Positions 1-11,636 are shown, counted from the first letter of the stretch. The stretch: DNA of 33,955 nt from Saccoglossus kowalevskii (GCF_000003605.2 NW_003138320.1:670281-704235), one strand, 5' to 3'. Notes: generated by a model from the sequence alone, not told the origin. A program made the numbers and translations.

Positions 1-940
1 AAGCGGAGATCAATATAAAATGAATATTATTTCCACAATTTACCACACTAAGAAAGACCACTTACATTTCTGTTGTGACGCCTTGAAGATGGAGTGACGT
101 CACACCTCGCGCAACAAGAAGTGACATCACATTACGCACATCAGCTCCGTTGATGGCGCACTATCGCTTGCGTTCCAGACACAAAGCCTATTGCTTCCGC
201 AATACGTTATTTGTTACCATTTGTGTTTGATCAGGAAGTAAAAAAAAATATTTCAAGCGATTTGGTTGTTGCCATGGAAACAAAACCAGGGCAAATTATG
301 TACCGTATTCAAAACCATATTTTGTACTAATCGTTTTGCTTATAGTTTTTCCCTTTCTTTAATAATTATACAATTTTATTGATTCTCGTTCTTTTCATGA
401 TAACAAAGTAGAAATAGGGCAGAATGTCCTCTTCGTCAGATTATTGCAGCCACGATTTTGTAATATGTTAGACAATAACTAACTTCCTTGAAAATTTGTA
501 GTGCCGCTTTTGTACAGTCTGTAGCTACGTATGTTTTATGCTGAACTAGCATAGTGATTAACTGTAGGCGCCACGTGGGAGCTGTCACCGGAATGTGAAT
601 TGCCGCCTTGATTCACTGTACGTTACATAACAATGGGCTACCTTTGCTGGTTCAACATCCCGGTATGGTTGCCTGAGGTTGTCTCAGGCTATTGACAGAG
701 CCGACGACACGAAATTTTACATAAGAGGGCGACATCTGAAATCTAGACTCTCTGAAACGCTATTTCCTGCATTATGAGGGGACAATTTTGCTGACACAAA
801 GGGTTTCAGCTTGATTTGGCGGTGACGCGCCCAACATATTTTCGGGTGGGCGACCGGCCCCTCTGCCCCCGGTGCCGCCGCCACTGATTGAGGTGCAGTT
901 AGTTATGTTATTATCGTGTCATTTCTATATAAAATATCAT
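1..940. other. Region without a recognised gene
   Basis: It holds a perfect CRE-like TGACGTCA at 95..102 and, near 840..885, a GC-rich stretch whose reverse complement starts CAGTGGCGG, like the end of a hAT element. No matching opposite end was found. Confidence 0.4.
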
Positions 941-950
941 TTACTGGTGG

Positions 951-978
951 TACATACATACATACATACATACATACA
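951..978. repeat. (CATA)n microsatellite
   Basis: A pure 4 bp repeat. It creates the YVCMYVCMY tail of a spurious minus-strand frame at 941..1150. Confidence 0.95.
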
Positions 979-1548
979 AATAAAGTTTTACATAGGAACA
1001 CCGACGATACAACCCTTTAAAATTCTGTCTACTATCGTCAACTGAGTGCACAGCCGTCGAGATGTGAATCGTTGCCAAATAAAAATCGAACCAATTCTTC
1101 ACCATGTGCACCATGAGTGAAACATACTGTGAGAAAAAACCAGTCATCAATAAAAAAAAGGAAATACATGTATTTCACTCAAGATGATTTTCTATAGAAT
1201 TTAGAATAGAACGTTGACCACTCAAAGCAATAATCAGACACAATTGCACACAATTTTTAATTAGTCAAATTACTTGTTTGTTGGCAATTTAAAAACTACT
1301 TCACTTGGCAGCACTTTCAATGTTTGATATTGGTTATTTTGTGTCATTTTGGAAATATAATTCTTTTGTCTGTAAAAATTGAAATTGGACAAAACAATAA
1401 GCAAACATGGTCATTACATTATGGTTATGGAGTCGAAAGTCACAACAAATAAAAACAACAAACTGTGATTCTTCCCAATGTACATTTTTTATCGAACGTC
1501 TGAATAAACTCTAGACTAAAATGGCCGCCGATATCTCGTCGAGGGCAT

Positions 1549-2235
1549 TCATTCTCTAGATATTCAACTTTTCATCAGTTTATGCAGTCCATCATCTTGA
1601 CTCTTCAGCAAAGGATTATGGGTAAAGTATGACATCATATCCACTGAGAAATTGAGAAAATGATTTTATCTATAACTTCGAAAGTTGAACGTCAAATTAG
1701 CTGAACATTTAGAGTATGGTAGAATATAATGTACCAGTGTCGAAAATGCATATAAAATAGTTGCCATGGCAACAGAACTAAAAATATTCATTTTTTGTGT
1801 TTTTCTACCTAAAGCTCAATTTGTCGTATATTGTATACAATGTATCGATGCGAGTAGGTTATACAGGTTAAAATAACCTGACTACAAAAAGGGAGCAAAA
1901 AAGTGTCATTCTATTTTTAACAATCAAAATAACGATGTTAATTTATTTTACGTTTTTGGCAATATCTTTACGTGTTGTGTATTTGTAACATTCTAATTTC
2001 CATTAATACAATTCGATACATACACAACGAAAATTTGACAGAATTTACAACAGTGGATATGGTGTCGCACTTTACCCAAAATCCTTTGCTGGAGAAACAA
2101 GAAGGCAGACTACATAATACTGATTAAAAGTTAAATATCCAGAGAATGAAAAGTGATATAAAAAACTGTAAATTGCATTCTCTTACACTTGTAGAGCTTT
2201 TTGTTGTTTGGCTTGACTTCCCCTTCAAGTCCTTT
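1549..2235. mobile_element. Family B long-inverted-repeat element, copy 1 (left end truncated)
   Basis: The order matches 18828..19190 and 19763..19945: CATTCTCTAGATATTCAACT, GGATTATGGGTAAAGTATGA, the ATAAAATAGTTG(C)CATGG block and the reverse-complement right arm ending near 2235. The outermost part of the left arm is missing. There is no family A insertion here, so this copy gives the pre-insertion state. Confidence 0.7.
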
Positions 2236-2392
2236 AGAAATTTAAGATTTAGAAACTTTACAACGCCACCAGTGGCTGTAAGTTCTGGATGTGATTTTTA
2301 AAGTGGATGTGGAAAATATTTGTTTTTGGGTGTTTTCTAATCTGGGAAGGAGGACTGCAACAATGTTCACCAGCCCTGATGTCAGGTACAAC

Positions 2393-2857
2393 TTTTTTTT
2401 TTTTTTTTTTTTTTTTAAATATGTTTGTGCCAGGCGACAGATTGTCACTGTTGTCTCTCCTGACTTTTTATTTTTTTTTGTATGTGCAAATTGCAAGTGC
2501 TAGTGCTGACACATAGTGCATTTTGCCACAGAAGTCATATTCATGTTTGGGACTACATGACAGGGCTGTGTGGCCATCTCTCTGTCAAATGGCAATTTTA
2601 ATGCGCTATCCTGGCGTCAACCAGGCTCGGTCGAACACAAGCACCTGCGGACCTTAACAAAGGTTCCCCCAAAGTCGCATTCGTTAGTGAATGAATCTCG
2701 GCCAGTGGAATTGGCCTTCCCATTGAGTCTGTGGCACACTCACCCAGGGTAGGGGTTGACCCTTTGATGTTCAGCCTAAGGTAGGATTTGAACATGGGTC
2801 TACCGATCATTAGTCTGGAGCGACAACCACCATGCTACCAGTGACCGGTACAACATT
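2393..2857 (-). mobile_element. tRNA-derived SINE, minus strand, with poly(A) tail
   Basis: On the minus strand an A-box-like TAGCATGGTGGTTG (plus 2824..2837) and a B-box-like GTTCAAATCCT (plus 2783..2793) are spaced as in a tRNA gene and sit at the head. About 370 bp of body follows, then a 24 bp A-run (plus-strand T at 2393..2416). That is the order of a tRNA-derived SINE transcribed by RNA polymerase III. The cloverleaf is degenerate, so this is not a functional tRNA gene. A diverged headless relative lies at 30799..31165. Confidence 0.6.
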
Positions 2858-4070
2858 TAGTAATTGTCATAATGTCAAAGTCAATTTGGAGGTTCGTGAC
2901 ATTATTCTGTCCGATTACGTCAGCAAAATAATTGCAGTTGCACACATAGTGCGCATGCGCATGATCACCGTATCATACATACACAAACATAAGTGAAATA
3001 AAGGCAACTTTCGATGTTTCAATCAAAACATTGCTACCATGCATTGGTGTTACATACAAATACAATTTAGTACGACTAATACGACTGTCTGCGAACGAGA
3101 CAGCTGATTGTATGACTTACTCGGACGAAAATACCACGTGACCCTGAACTCCGCAAGTCATCAATTGATCAAAGTGTCTTTCTTAGTCATTGAGGTTGTG
3201 CCCTTTTAGTCCCCTCAATGATATCGGCATTCAAATCATTGTACTCGCATCTACCCCCAAACGTAAGAGAACTTCGCAGCTGTTGTATCATTAAATCAAC
3301 ACAACCCAGTGGTCCTTCAACTTGACACAGTGGATACATATTGATTAACATGTGCATAATTACCCACAGTACTTTGGTTTTTACCTCTCACCTATATGTA
3401 TTGGAAAACTTGAATTCGTAAGGTGAGCACGTTTAATATGGCTTTCCGAAAAACGTTTATGTATATGATCGTCAATGTGGTCATTCAGACTAAATGAATC
3501 CCCCGTTTTGTAGTAGGTGTTATTTTCATAAGTTACGTTTGGTATAATTATCTGATATAATTTATGTGAAAGAAAAGGGGACATCCATCTACAATGATAC
3601 TAAATTCCTACATACCGTAGCAATTTCACATTAGGGAATGTATGTGAATAATTTGGGTGCATGGAAGCTGAAGGAGAACAAAAGGAAAAATGTATTGGAA
3701 TCTTTTTTAAATAACATAGCATGGCCCTATATGGCTTAATTAGGAACGTCAGACGGTGGAATTATTCAAGTTCAGTTTTTCTTTCGCTTGGTATTTGCTT
3801 TTTTAATTTGACAAAGGCGTGGCATTTCCTTTTCATGAATACTTTATGTAATTTACTTTATATAATCTTTATATAAAATGTTGTTACTGTAGAGACGTTT
3901 TTTTTCAAAACTGATCAAGCCTGTACAAGAAGTACCTATTACTTACTCATCGTTATACCAATGTTGCACATAGTAGTACTTACTACGCTATCAGTAAAGT
4001 ATAATGTGAAACAAGCATGACTTACTACGTGGTTGTGGTGTTTAATACACAGAAATCTATAACTACTGTG
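2858..4070. other. Upstream region of lectin gene 1
   Basis: AT-rich with no convincing coding frame. A TATATAAAA-like sequence near 3862 and a weak donor at 3994 are the only promoter or 5' exon hints seen. Confidence 0.3.
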
Positions 4071-4078
4071 ACTTGCAG

Positions 4079-4085
4079 CGGCAAT
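4079..4085 (+). other. 5' UTR splice acceptor just before the gene 1 start codon
   Basis: A consensus acceptor (ACTTGCAG, AG at 4077-4078) lies seven bases before the ATG. This implies an upstream noncoding exon. Gene 2 has the same arrangement. A weak donor-like GTAAAG at 3994 would give an 85 bp intron, but the upstream exon and transcription start could not be located with confidence. Confidence 0.55.
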
Positions 4086-7000
4086 ATGGGTTTATTTGGT
4101 ATTGTTATTGTGGTCCTAACCGTAACGAGTGCTTCTACTACCGGTAAGTTAAATATATTGGTGAGATATGAACGTGGATTTACATTGTGAAATGTTAGTT
4201 AGTCAGTCGCAATGAACTTCGGGAAACATATAACGTGATGACGACGAGAAATGAACACTATTTGATGAGCAAAACAAATCTCGCTCACAACGAGATCTCG
4301 TCGGCCATGTACGTCTAAAAACAATTATTCAACGTACTTGTATCTCAGTCATGTAAGAACCCAGGCAATGTATACTAATACCTAATAACAATAATATCAC
4401 ACAAATATTTTGGCTGCACCGTGTTTTTCACGATGAATCTATACTAATAGTATAATAGTAGTAATTTTCATTTGTCCAAAAGCTCCGGTCAAAATAATTA
4501 CTCTCGATTAAATAAATTTGGTATTGCGAGATCTCGATTCTTATATACTGTTATCTGCTCCCGTATCTTTTTAAAACGCATAAACTAACGTCGGTGATCA
4601 AATACGTGCATTCGTATTAAAGTAGTTCAAAGGTGTTTGTCTTCAATGTACACTAATTCTTCTCCGTTTATAATATTACACACTGATACTAATACTGCTA
4701 CTACATATTACATACTGACACATACATACCAGTACATAATACATACTATTATTATACATCTGTCACCGTAACGCCATAAGTTACAGCGTGTCGCAATTTT
4801 ACGGTATTTTACGGGGTAGTTTTATCCTACCATATAAGGAAATGCGAATTCCAAATATGGAACGATTACGCGCGTAAGCGTCCTCTAATAATAAAAACAG
4901 ACATGGCTGCCCCAGTGCTTAACCGGACCCCACACAAAGAGTTCGCTAAATCTGTTCTAAACGTTTTGCATTTCGGCATTCCCATGATGTATCCTTGGGA
5001 AGAAAAAATGTATAATAATAAAGTTATTGCGAGGTTACTGCAAAGAATTCACTCAGACAGTGCGCGGTCGCATCGACCTCCACTGCGCGATCGATACTTC
5101 CGTTGTTCTGTCTTCGTGCATACTTTGCGGTATCCTCATAGTACATAATACATACTAATACATAGTACACAACGAATACACATATACATAACTACTAATT
5201 AGCTAGGTGACAGTACATAGTGTAATAACAACACATAGTGTAATAACAAAACATAGTGTAATAACAAAATATAGTATAATTATAATAAAACACAGTGTAA
5301 TAATGTAATATTAGAGTTTGTTCTTGTCCTGTTAAGCACTTTTGACAGAATGTCCGAGGGGATGGACCGAATGGCAGGATCATTGCTACTACTGCTTTCT
5401 AGAGCCAAAAACGTGGGAGGACGCTGATACGATTTGCAAGAATTACAATGGCTACTTGGCATCCATTCATAGCAGACAAGAAAATGATAAAATCAACGAA
5501 GTGTGCGCAAGTCTTTTTGATTTGTGGATCGGTTACAATGACAAAGGCTGGGTACAGTATGGTTTTGTTACTTAAAATTTAAAAATATTTTAGTGTGACA
5601 TAAATTGCCATGGTTACCCACTATTATAATATATATAAACTGTATAATTTTGTTATAATCTGTCGTAATTTGACATTTTGTAATGACTGAAATATACACG
5701 GGATTGAATGTTATGATCACCAGACACCTAACGAGTAGCTGTCAATTAATACAGTTTGTGTTACGAAATAGATGAAATACTATCATCTAAGCTTTAACGG
5801 ATCGGATATTTTACAGTATTGGCAACAAATGCCACAGTATTGTCACTGTCAAATTTCTTAGCTGAAGCCCAACGACTGTCAATTACATTGGTAGGACTTC
5901 GTATATATGCCAGTGACCTGGAACATCAGAATGTTGGTTTAATACCACCTGGTTTCTCAATATCTTGTCGACAGAGTAATCAGCCTGAAAAAGCATGCGA
6001 TTTCTATTGGTAGGATATCTAATATCACCAGCCTACACGGCAACATCACTCGGCGGTTAAATTTACTAGTTGTAGCTATTGTTTTTTTAACAACCACACG
6101 ACGACCCGGATTCAGAATTTCTTCGAGTAGAGACCTGACAAGTGTTGGAGAGCTCACACCGCTCGACCATTTTTAATAACGCCGGGTTGGAGTGCCAACT
6201 CAACTGAATTTTATCCTCTTGGTCATCTCCTTTTACCTGGTTGTAGGTTATTTGCCTGACATAATTCTCTGCCATGTAAATATTTCTTAAAATATGACGG
6301 AGATCATAGTTAGAGGAAGTGGAGACAAAGAACTCAGGCAGACCCCATATTCTGACCGCACAATGGGATGTTGTCTCATCTGGGGAGGTTTTTACTGTAG
6401 CTGGCATGTCATCTAACCATTATACTTTGAAATTAAATTTTACTACAATAGTAAATTAGTTGTATACATATTCAGTACAAAAAGTATACTTTTTTGAAAT
6501 TGTGAACATTAATTCTTACGCTCAATTATAATTTCCCGCCAAATATGCTAGGAGGTCTCGTACAAATACCCTTGCTTGTCGTTTATATCCTCTAACTAAG
6601 AGTATGCCCAGGTTGTATGGCTTAAGTTCATAAAATTAGTTTTTTTTATTTTTACTTTACTAATACAACTATCAGGGGGGATTCTTCTCCTCTGGGTTCT
6701 CCAACGTGCCAGGGGGGAATCTCGTCTGGTCTCTATATCTCGTCTGCTTGAGGTACGGGATCGGGAACGTCACTTAAACTTTACAGTCAAATAAGGCACA
6801 CACAACGAAATACGTTTCAACTCTCGTCTTTAGTCGGTCAGTCGAGTACTCTATAAGACTCAGCGCCCTGGGGAAAAGTCCCCAAGACTATCGCAAGGCT
6901 GGCCCAAGACTGCCCCAAGACTGCGTCTCTCGTGGTGTTCTCGCCAAGACCAACTAAAACAACTTTATTCACTTTCAAAACCTTAACCAATTACAAAGCA

Positions 7001-8849
7001 GTTAAAAGACTCTAAGGCACACACATTCACATTCACACATTTCACACATTCGGCCAGCACACAGCCAATCACACTAAGTACTGAACACGTCCTATCTTTT
7101 GATTAATCGTTCACTACATTAATAACTGCGAATACCAACTGCCAGAAATAGTAGTCCGGATAGCGACGGTTATATCCTAATTAGTTCCAAATCACTGAGT
7201 CGAGTTCCGTCCAGGACCTCGCCTAAACGATGACAGACATAACACCGTCATTCACAAGTTATCAACTAAATAAGTCGAACAACAGATACGCGCAAACAAA
7301 TTCATCACACAACCCTAAAATAAATACCTCACCACCCCAACATTTTTTTTCAAATTGAGATGGAGATATTAACTAGTTTCCCTATGAGTCTCAGACACGT
7401 GCAATTATAATTTATTATAATTTAGGTCTAGCCATACAAAAGAGATTGGGTCTTTGCAATTCTGGCAAAATATTCATTGTTGTCTCAATACTGTACGTAT
7501 TTCCAGGTTGTATTAATAAATGTAAAACCTAGCTTTTTGAGTTTTATGAAATAGACCATTTTCAGTACACTGCGAGAATCACGCGTTATGCGTGAAATCG
7601 AACGTAAAAACAGGACAAACAAAGGTCATAGCGTCGTAGTCGCGTCAAACATCGCGTGGGATTCGACAAACGCGAAAGTATTTCGGGGACATTTCCATGC
7701 TTAATAATGTGCTGTTCACATTTGATGATAGGCAATTTCGATTAAGTAAGGGTATTCGGAAGCAATATTCCTCTGTCGAAGATCGGCCGGTCAATGTAAG
7801 CTGCGAAATAAAGAAATTCTAGTTCAAAATCAAATCGATTTTTGCGGCAGACGTTCGACGCGCGTCTTTCATGCATCTCGCGAGATCTCGCAATTGTTCG
7901 GAAAATGGTCTATTACAATGACTGATCAGTATCTGTTGTTTTACTTATTATGAATATACAACATGGTTTTCTCCAAATTTGGAATTCTCATTTCCAGATA
8001 AAGTAGAATGCAAATACCACATTAAATACTAAAAAATACCATCTTATGTACAATATTGTGTGCATGTCAATATACGACGTATTTAATTCATAATAATACA
8101 TTTGACCTGAGCAGGAGGGGATATGGACATGGTCTGATAGCACGGCAGTTGAATACACTAACTGGGAGTCTGGACAACCAGATGGTGAATCTGGTTTGAT
8201 TGACGGGGACGTCAGTTGCGCTATGCAATCCAATGAACTACTAATTCCGTTACCTGGCTCGGGTAAATAATAGAACTTGTGCCATTAAAACAGAATTCAC
8301 AGAAGTATTTTTTTTTATCTCTAATTGACCGAAATACTGAAATTTGTTTCTATCACGACACCAAAATGTATACCCACGTGAGAATGAATGTTATTTGTAG
8401 TGTGAACTAGTATGACGAATGTACGTTTATTACAAACAAGCAAAACATGTTTACACTACATTATTGTTGTACGCCGGTAGAGGGACTTCCAATGAACGGG
8501 GTTATTGAGACGTTGGGAAATAAATTAGACTAAAGTTGCTCATTCATATCAATTCCTTTTGGTCTAAAACAGTGATGTTGGTTTGGATGTTTAGGACTGC
8601 CGATTATGAAATATCAGCATACAAATCAGCGTTTATATCATTATTGTCTCGGTCTTGATGGTCGCCATGGTCATTCAGTATTTTTTCGTCTCTCTTCGCA
8701 AAGTGACCGATTTAAAATAAAGCCATCCTGCCAGAAGGGAATGGTTTACTATTATTTGTATTGTTTAACTAGGTGGCGAATGGGTTGATGAAAACTGCAA
8801 CGACGAACACGCTTTCACTTGCAAGTCCAAACTACATGAGGCCCAGTAA
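4086..8849 (+). CDS. Secreted single-domain C-type lectin, gene 1 (4 coding exons)
   Basis: Coding exons are 4086..4143, 5349..5551, 8115..8262 and 8773..8849 (TAA). Together they make 486 nt and 161 residues, with intron phases 1, 0, 1 and GT..AG borders throughout. The first exon (MGLFGIVIVVLTVTSAS) is a signal peptide. The rest is one C-type lectin domain: CPRGW and HCYYC at the N-terminus, the helix-2 block around ICKNYNGYLASIH, LWIGYND, WTWSD, YTNW, QPDGES, DVSCAM, and WVDENC ending in FTC. There is no transmembrane segment, so the product should be a soluble secreted lectin. QPD is the known galactose/GalNAc-type signature. The Asn of the WND calcium motif is Val here, so sugar binding is uncertain. 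Eight cysteines form the long-form set plus one extra pair. The large second intron (5552..8114) holds mobile-element debris. The family call is firm; ligand and biology are unknown. Confidence 0.9.
4740..5140 (+). repeat. Dispersed repeat family E, copy 1 (in gene 1 intron 1)
   Basis: It shares CTGTCACCGTAACGCCATAAG, TTACGGTATTTTACGG, CATTCCCATGATGTATCC and CTCAGACAGTGCGC..CGACCTCC with the reverse complement of 21965..22290. The 81-codon frame at 4903..5148 lies within it and is not a credible gene. Confidence 0.6.
5214..5306 (+). repeat. 18 bp tandem repeat, five units
   Basis: ACATAGTGTAATAACAAA is repeated with starts at 5214, 5232, 5250, 5268 and 5289, the last two diverged. It ends about 40 bp before the exon 2 acceptor of lectin gene 1. 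Confidence 0.8.
5817..6009 (+). other. Exon-like open frame within gene 1 intron 2
   Basis: TTTTACAG at 5809..5816 and TTG|GTAGGA at 6010 could border a 193-nt exon encoding, among other residues, LAEAQRLSITLVGLRIYASD and GFSISCRQSNQPEKACDFYW. It would enter in phase 1 and leave in phase 2, so it cannot be a cassette between gene 1 exons 2 and 3, whose border is phase 0. It is not recognised. It could be part of a nested gene or mobile-element debris. Confidence 0.15.
6087..6407 (-). pseudogene. 106-codon minus-strand ORF, possible gag remnant
   Basis: The ORF starts MPATVKTSPDETTSHCAVRI, about 285 bp beyond the primer-binding-like site of the adjacent LTR-like segment and in the same orientation, where the first retrotransposon gene would start. 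The sequence was not recognised as a Gag protein, and no protease, reverse transcriptase or integrase motif is present. The call rests on position only. Confidence 0.2.
6712..7342 (-). mobile_element. LTR-like segment of a retrotransposon, minus strand
   Basis: Read on the minus strand, the segment starts TGTTGGGG (plus 7335..7342), carries an AATAAA signal in the middle (plus 6955..6973 region) and ends next to TGGCACGTTGGAGAACCCAG (plus 6692..6711). That last stretch starts with TGG, like a tRNA primer-binding site. A 5' LTR followed by a primer-binding site and leader is the best explanation. A second LTR was not found. The end does not show a clear CA, and no target duplication was identified. 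The segment is inserted in intron 2 of lectin gene 1. Confidence 0.4.
7551..7913 (+). mobile_element. TIR element family A, copy 1 (363 bp)
   Basis: The ends are inverted repeats: ATAGACCATTTTC on the left and GAAAATGGTCTAT on the right, continuing to CGAGATCTCG-type palindromes inside. TA dinucleotides at the ends fit a Tc1/mariner-style target duplication. The interior is noncoding. It lies in intron 2 of lectin gene 1. Four other copies occur in the window, so it is a MITE family. Confidence 0.8.
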
Positions 8850-9120
8850 CATGTATATTGTTATGGTGAGTAGATCTTTCTTTTGTTATTCATATTCATA
8901 TTATTTATTCAGATGATGGGAAAACAATCTCATGCGTTTAAAATCCATATTGCAATTATTTATTTTATATTTTCAGATGGTAACTAAAATCTACAAACTG
9001 GTGTTCACCTCGTTAAGAAACGTAATGAAGTGTTTTATTTTACAAAGTAGAACTTTAAAAAAAATGATTTGAAGAATTATTATTAAATTATTAAATTATG
9101 AATATTATAATGCTTAAATA
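8850..9120 (+). other. 3' UTR of lectin gene 1 with an intron and poly(A) signals
   Basis: A strong donor GTGAGT at 8866 lies 16 nt after the stop codon. It pairs with the acceptor TTTTCAG ending at 8976, giving a 111 bp 3' UTR intron. Two overlapping ATTAAA variant poly(A) signals follow at 9082..9087 and 9090..9095. The junction is close enough to the stop codon not to be expected to trigger nonsense-mediated decay. The exact transcript end is not visible. Confidence 0.55.
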
Positions 9121-9181
9121 TGTTTGTATGCACTTTTACACAAGGTCAACCAGAGTTCTAGAATTTGACTTTCAACTTGAC

Positions 9182-9276
9182 TTAAAGGGCCGTGACCGTA
9201 CATTTTACAAGCGTTCTATACGTCATTATTAGTCCCATATCAAACAGGACGCGACGCGACGACCACCGCCCTTTAA
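9182..9276. mobile_element. Short TTAAAG-ended relative (95 bp)
   Basis: It runs from TTAAAGGGC to GCCCTTTAA, with the right half (GACGCGACGACCACCGCCCT) nearly matching the right end of the element at 15360..15664. It looks like an internally deleted copy just beyond the 3' end of lectin gene 1. Confidence 0.5.
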
Positions 9277-9689
9277 GTACAAACAATGTAGCAGCACATT
9301 GTCAGGATGGTTCGGAAAAAGTCACGTCATAATCACAATCGTTGCGTCCTCCATTTCTCGTATTGTACATGTGACTGTAACTGAGTGTTTCCCATATTTA
9401 TTGTATTGCGGTTTGAGCCAGGCTGATTAATTATGGTGTGGTCACTGAAATATGCATCACCACAAGCAACATCTTTTCAGACTCAACGGGTAATAAAGTA
9501 ATGTTATAATATTGCATATCTTGGAATGGAGAGAAAAACTGAACAAACATGCAAATGCAGAAAGAACACACAAGCAGCACATTGATTGAATGGATGCTTT
9601 ATATGCGTTGTTTTTTGCTTGTAAAGATAGTTCACTGGTGAATTTAATTCCAAACAAAAAGCTGTTAATTAAAATAAAACTTGATGGCT

Positions 9690-10525
9690 ACAAACCAGGT
9701 TGAACAAAAGTTAACCAGAATTGCACACACAAGACTTGTACACAATAAATTCAAGTCCCAGATATTGCCGTCAAAGACAATATTTCCAGAGGAAAATGGA
9801 ACAAGAATAATTTTTATGAACAGTTTTATCCATCTAATAATGTCTGGTAAAAAGTAACACTAGCAGGTCCAGTGCATAACAACCCAAGCCCCAGAAATGT
9901 CTATCTAAAATGCTATTTTTGAATGACAAATGAACAAGAATATGTTTTATGAACAATCCAACTAGTTTGACTGATGACAAGTTAACTAAAACTAGGGTCA
10001 ACACTAACAGGACCAGTAAAAGTAAGTTAATCCCCAGAAATAACAGTCAATATTTGCAGGGGGAAATGGAACAAGAATAATAGTGTTTTTTTTTTAAATA
10101 GAAGTTTTATCTAACTAGTATGTCTGGTGAAAAGTTAACCATAATTACACAGTCAACACAAACACGACATATGTACACAATAAAGTAAAGCCATGGATAA
10201 TATAACTCGGAAACAATATTGCGACAGTAAACCGGAACGAGAACAATTTTCATAAAAAATCAAATTCATTTACTTGGTCAAACATTGGCCAGAATTACTA
10301 ATTCAACACTGACAAAACCATTTCAAGTCAGAAAAAATACCTTGCAAAAACGATATTTCAGAAGAGAAAATGAAACAGTATTATGTAATATACAAGTTTT
10401 GTTCGTCTGATGAGTTGAAATTAATCCAAGCCAAAATACACATCTTTAAGTGTTAGAAAAGGCAACTAACCGAAAAAATATTACCAGAGAAACATGGAGC
10501 AAGAAAGGAATTGATGAGAAATCCA
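9690..10525 (+). repeat. Degenerate tandem array, about 6 units of 123-156 bp
   Basis: A marker block (GAAAATGGAACAAGAATAA and variants) recurs near 9793, 9927, 10062, 10218, 10365 and 10488. Companion blocks such as GTTTTATC..CTAACTAGTATGTCTGGTGAAAAGTTAAC and ACACAATAAA occur between them. Units have diverged strongly and contain frequent stops, so the array is an old satellite-like repeat. Confidence 0.55.
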
Positions 10526-10741
10526 GGTATGTACGTTTCTGCTTGCCGGCAAATTTTCGTACTCAGTAATCTGAAGGTGGTGAAATTTCAAACACAGATT
10601 TGATTATTATCAAAGCTTTACATAATTTCCGAACGCGTTTCGGAATTTATATAGTAGTTGTTCTGAAAAACTGCCCCTAGATGCCACATTCAGCTGGCGC
10701 ACACGTGATTATAAAATAAATGCGATATTTACTATATGGGG

Positions 10742-10890
10742 NNNNNNNNNNNNNNNNNNNNNNNNNNNNNNNNNNNNNNNNNNNNNNNNNNNNNNNNNNN
10801 NNNNNNNNNNNNNNNNNNNNNNNNNNNNNNNNNNNNNNNNNNNNNNNNNNNNNNNNNNNNNNNNNNNNNNNNNNNNNNNNNNNNNNNNNN
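10742..10890. other. Assembly gap (149 N)
   Basis: A run of unknown bases between the two lectin genes. Frames spanning it are meaningless. It may hide the upstream part of the Cys-rich fragment at 10891. Confidence 1.
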
Positions 10891-10992
10891 TTGGCGATGG
10901 CTATCATTTTGAACGTCTCATTTCATAAATGCAGGAAATTGTGTCAGCAACAGGCACACTGTCGTCGATTCAGTGATATATTTCATTCATAG
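10891..10992 (+). pseudogene. Cys-rich fragment, possibly N-terminal half of a PAN/apple domain
   Basis: Immediately after the assembly gap an open frame contains SFHKCRKLCQQQAHCRRF. The C-x3-C-x5-C spacing followed by R-x-F is typical of the first half of PAN/apple modules. The frame ends at TAG 10990..10992 with no clear donor. The upstream part is lost in the run of Ns. It could be a real exon with an unseen donor, a decayed copy, or chance. The family call is inference from spacing only. Confidence 0.25.
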
Positions 10993-11526
10993 TGTCCGCT
11001 TTTCACTGATAATTATGTTTATCTGGGTGAGTGAACTGTGACGCCATGCAGTGACGATCATCATTGGTTTTAGTTTGTTTCAGTTGACCTGTGTTGGCGT
11101 TTCCTCTGGCCAATGTATTGTTTCGTTATATCATCATCATCCAGTGCCTTCTTCGATTTGAAAGTTAACAACAATACTGCGCCACAAACTTCTGTTCTCA
11201 GCTTTTCTCTTGGCACCCCCTAGGTTCTCCGTTTTCATCCATTTTGTGATTTCATTTCCCTGTCCGTAGTGGCGAGTTACAGCAGTGTATTGTAAATGTC
11301 TTCAGAGGCGGCGACTGCTAGCAAGGTACTGTAAATGTCGGTGAGTACAAGCAAGATACTATAAAAGTCACATTCAACAAAATATTGGAGATAGTTTAAA
11401 TATAAATATTATGGTCATCTAAAATATATTCATTTTGGGGTTTTATTTGTTGCTAATTGCAACACAATTATAAATATACAACTATACTATCACATGAATC
11501 TAAGGAACATATCTACATGTTACCAG

Positions 11527-11636
11527 GTTACATCACTTTTTGCTGAAAAGTGTTACAGTGTGAAAGTGAGTGCGACAGATTCCCATCTGAAGTGTTATCT
11601 GTTTGGGGTTTCTTTTCATGCTGTTGGCAAAAAAAG
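11527..11636 (+). CDS. Candidate exon, possibly second half of a PAN/apple domain
   Basis: The acceptor TTACCAG ends at 11526 and the donor AAAAAG|GTATCA starts at 11637. The 110-nt exon enters in phase 0 and encodes CYSVKVSATDSHLKCYLFGV with flanking residues. A C-x(14)-C-Y-L-F pattern is what the latter half of PAN domains often shows. Together with the fragment at 10891..10992, about 0.6 kb upstream on the same strand, it suggests a partial PAN-domain gene between the two lectins. No start, stop or further exons were identified. Confidence 0.25.

Noticed and set aside
2775-2857. Functional tRNA gene on the minus strand
   Set aside because: A-box- and B-box-like sequences are present, but the arms do not pair well and a SINE body with an A-tail follows, so it is the head of a SINE.
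4903-5148. 81-codon ORF starting MAAPVLNRTPHKEF
   Set aside because: It lies in dispersed repeat family E, whose other copy does not keep the frame.
5817-6009. Alternative cassette exon of lectin gene 1
   Set aside because: Its phases (1 in, 2 out) do not fit the phase-0 junction between exons 2 and 3.
9690-10525. CRISPR array
   Set aside because: The units are long and diverged without constant repeats and unique spacers, and the context is an animal genome.
10677-10992. Frames spanning the N-run
   Set aside because: They are artefacts of unknown bases; only the sequence after 10890 can be read.
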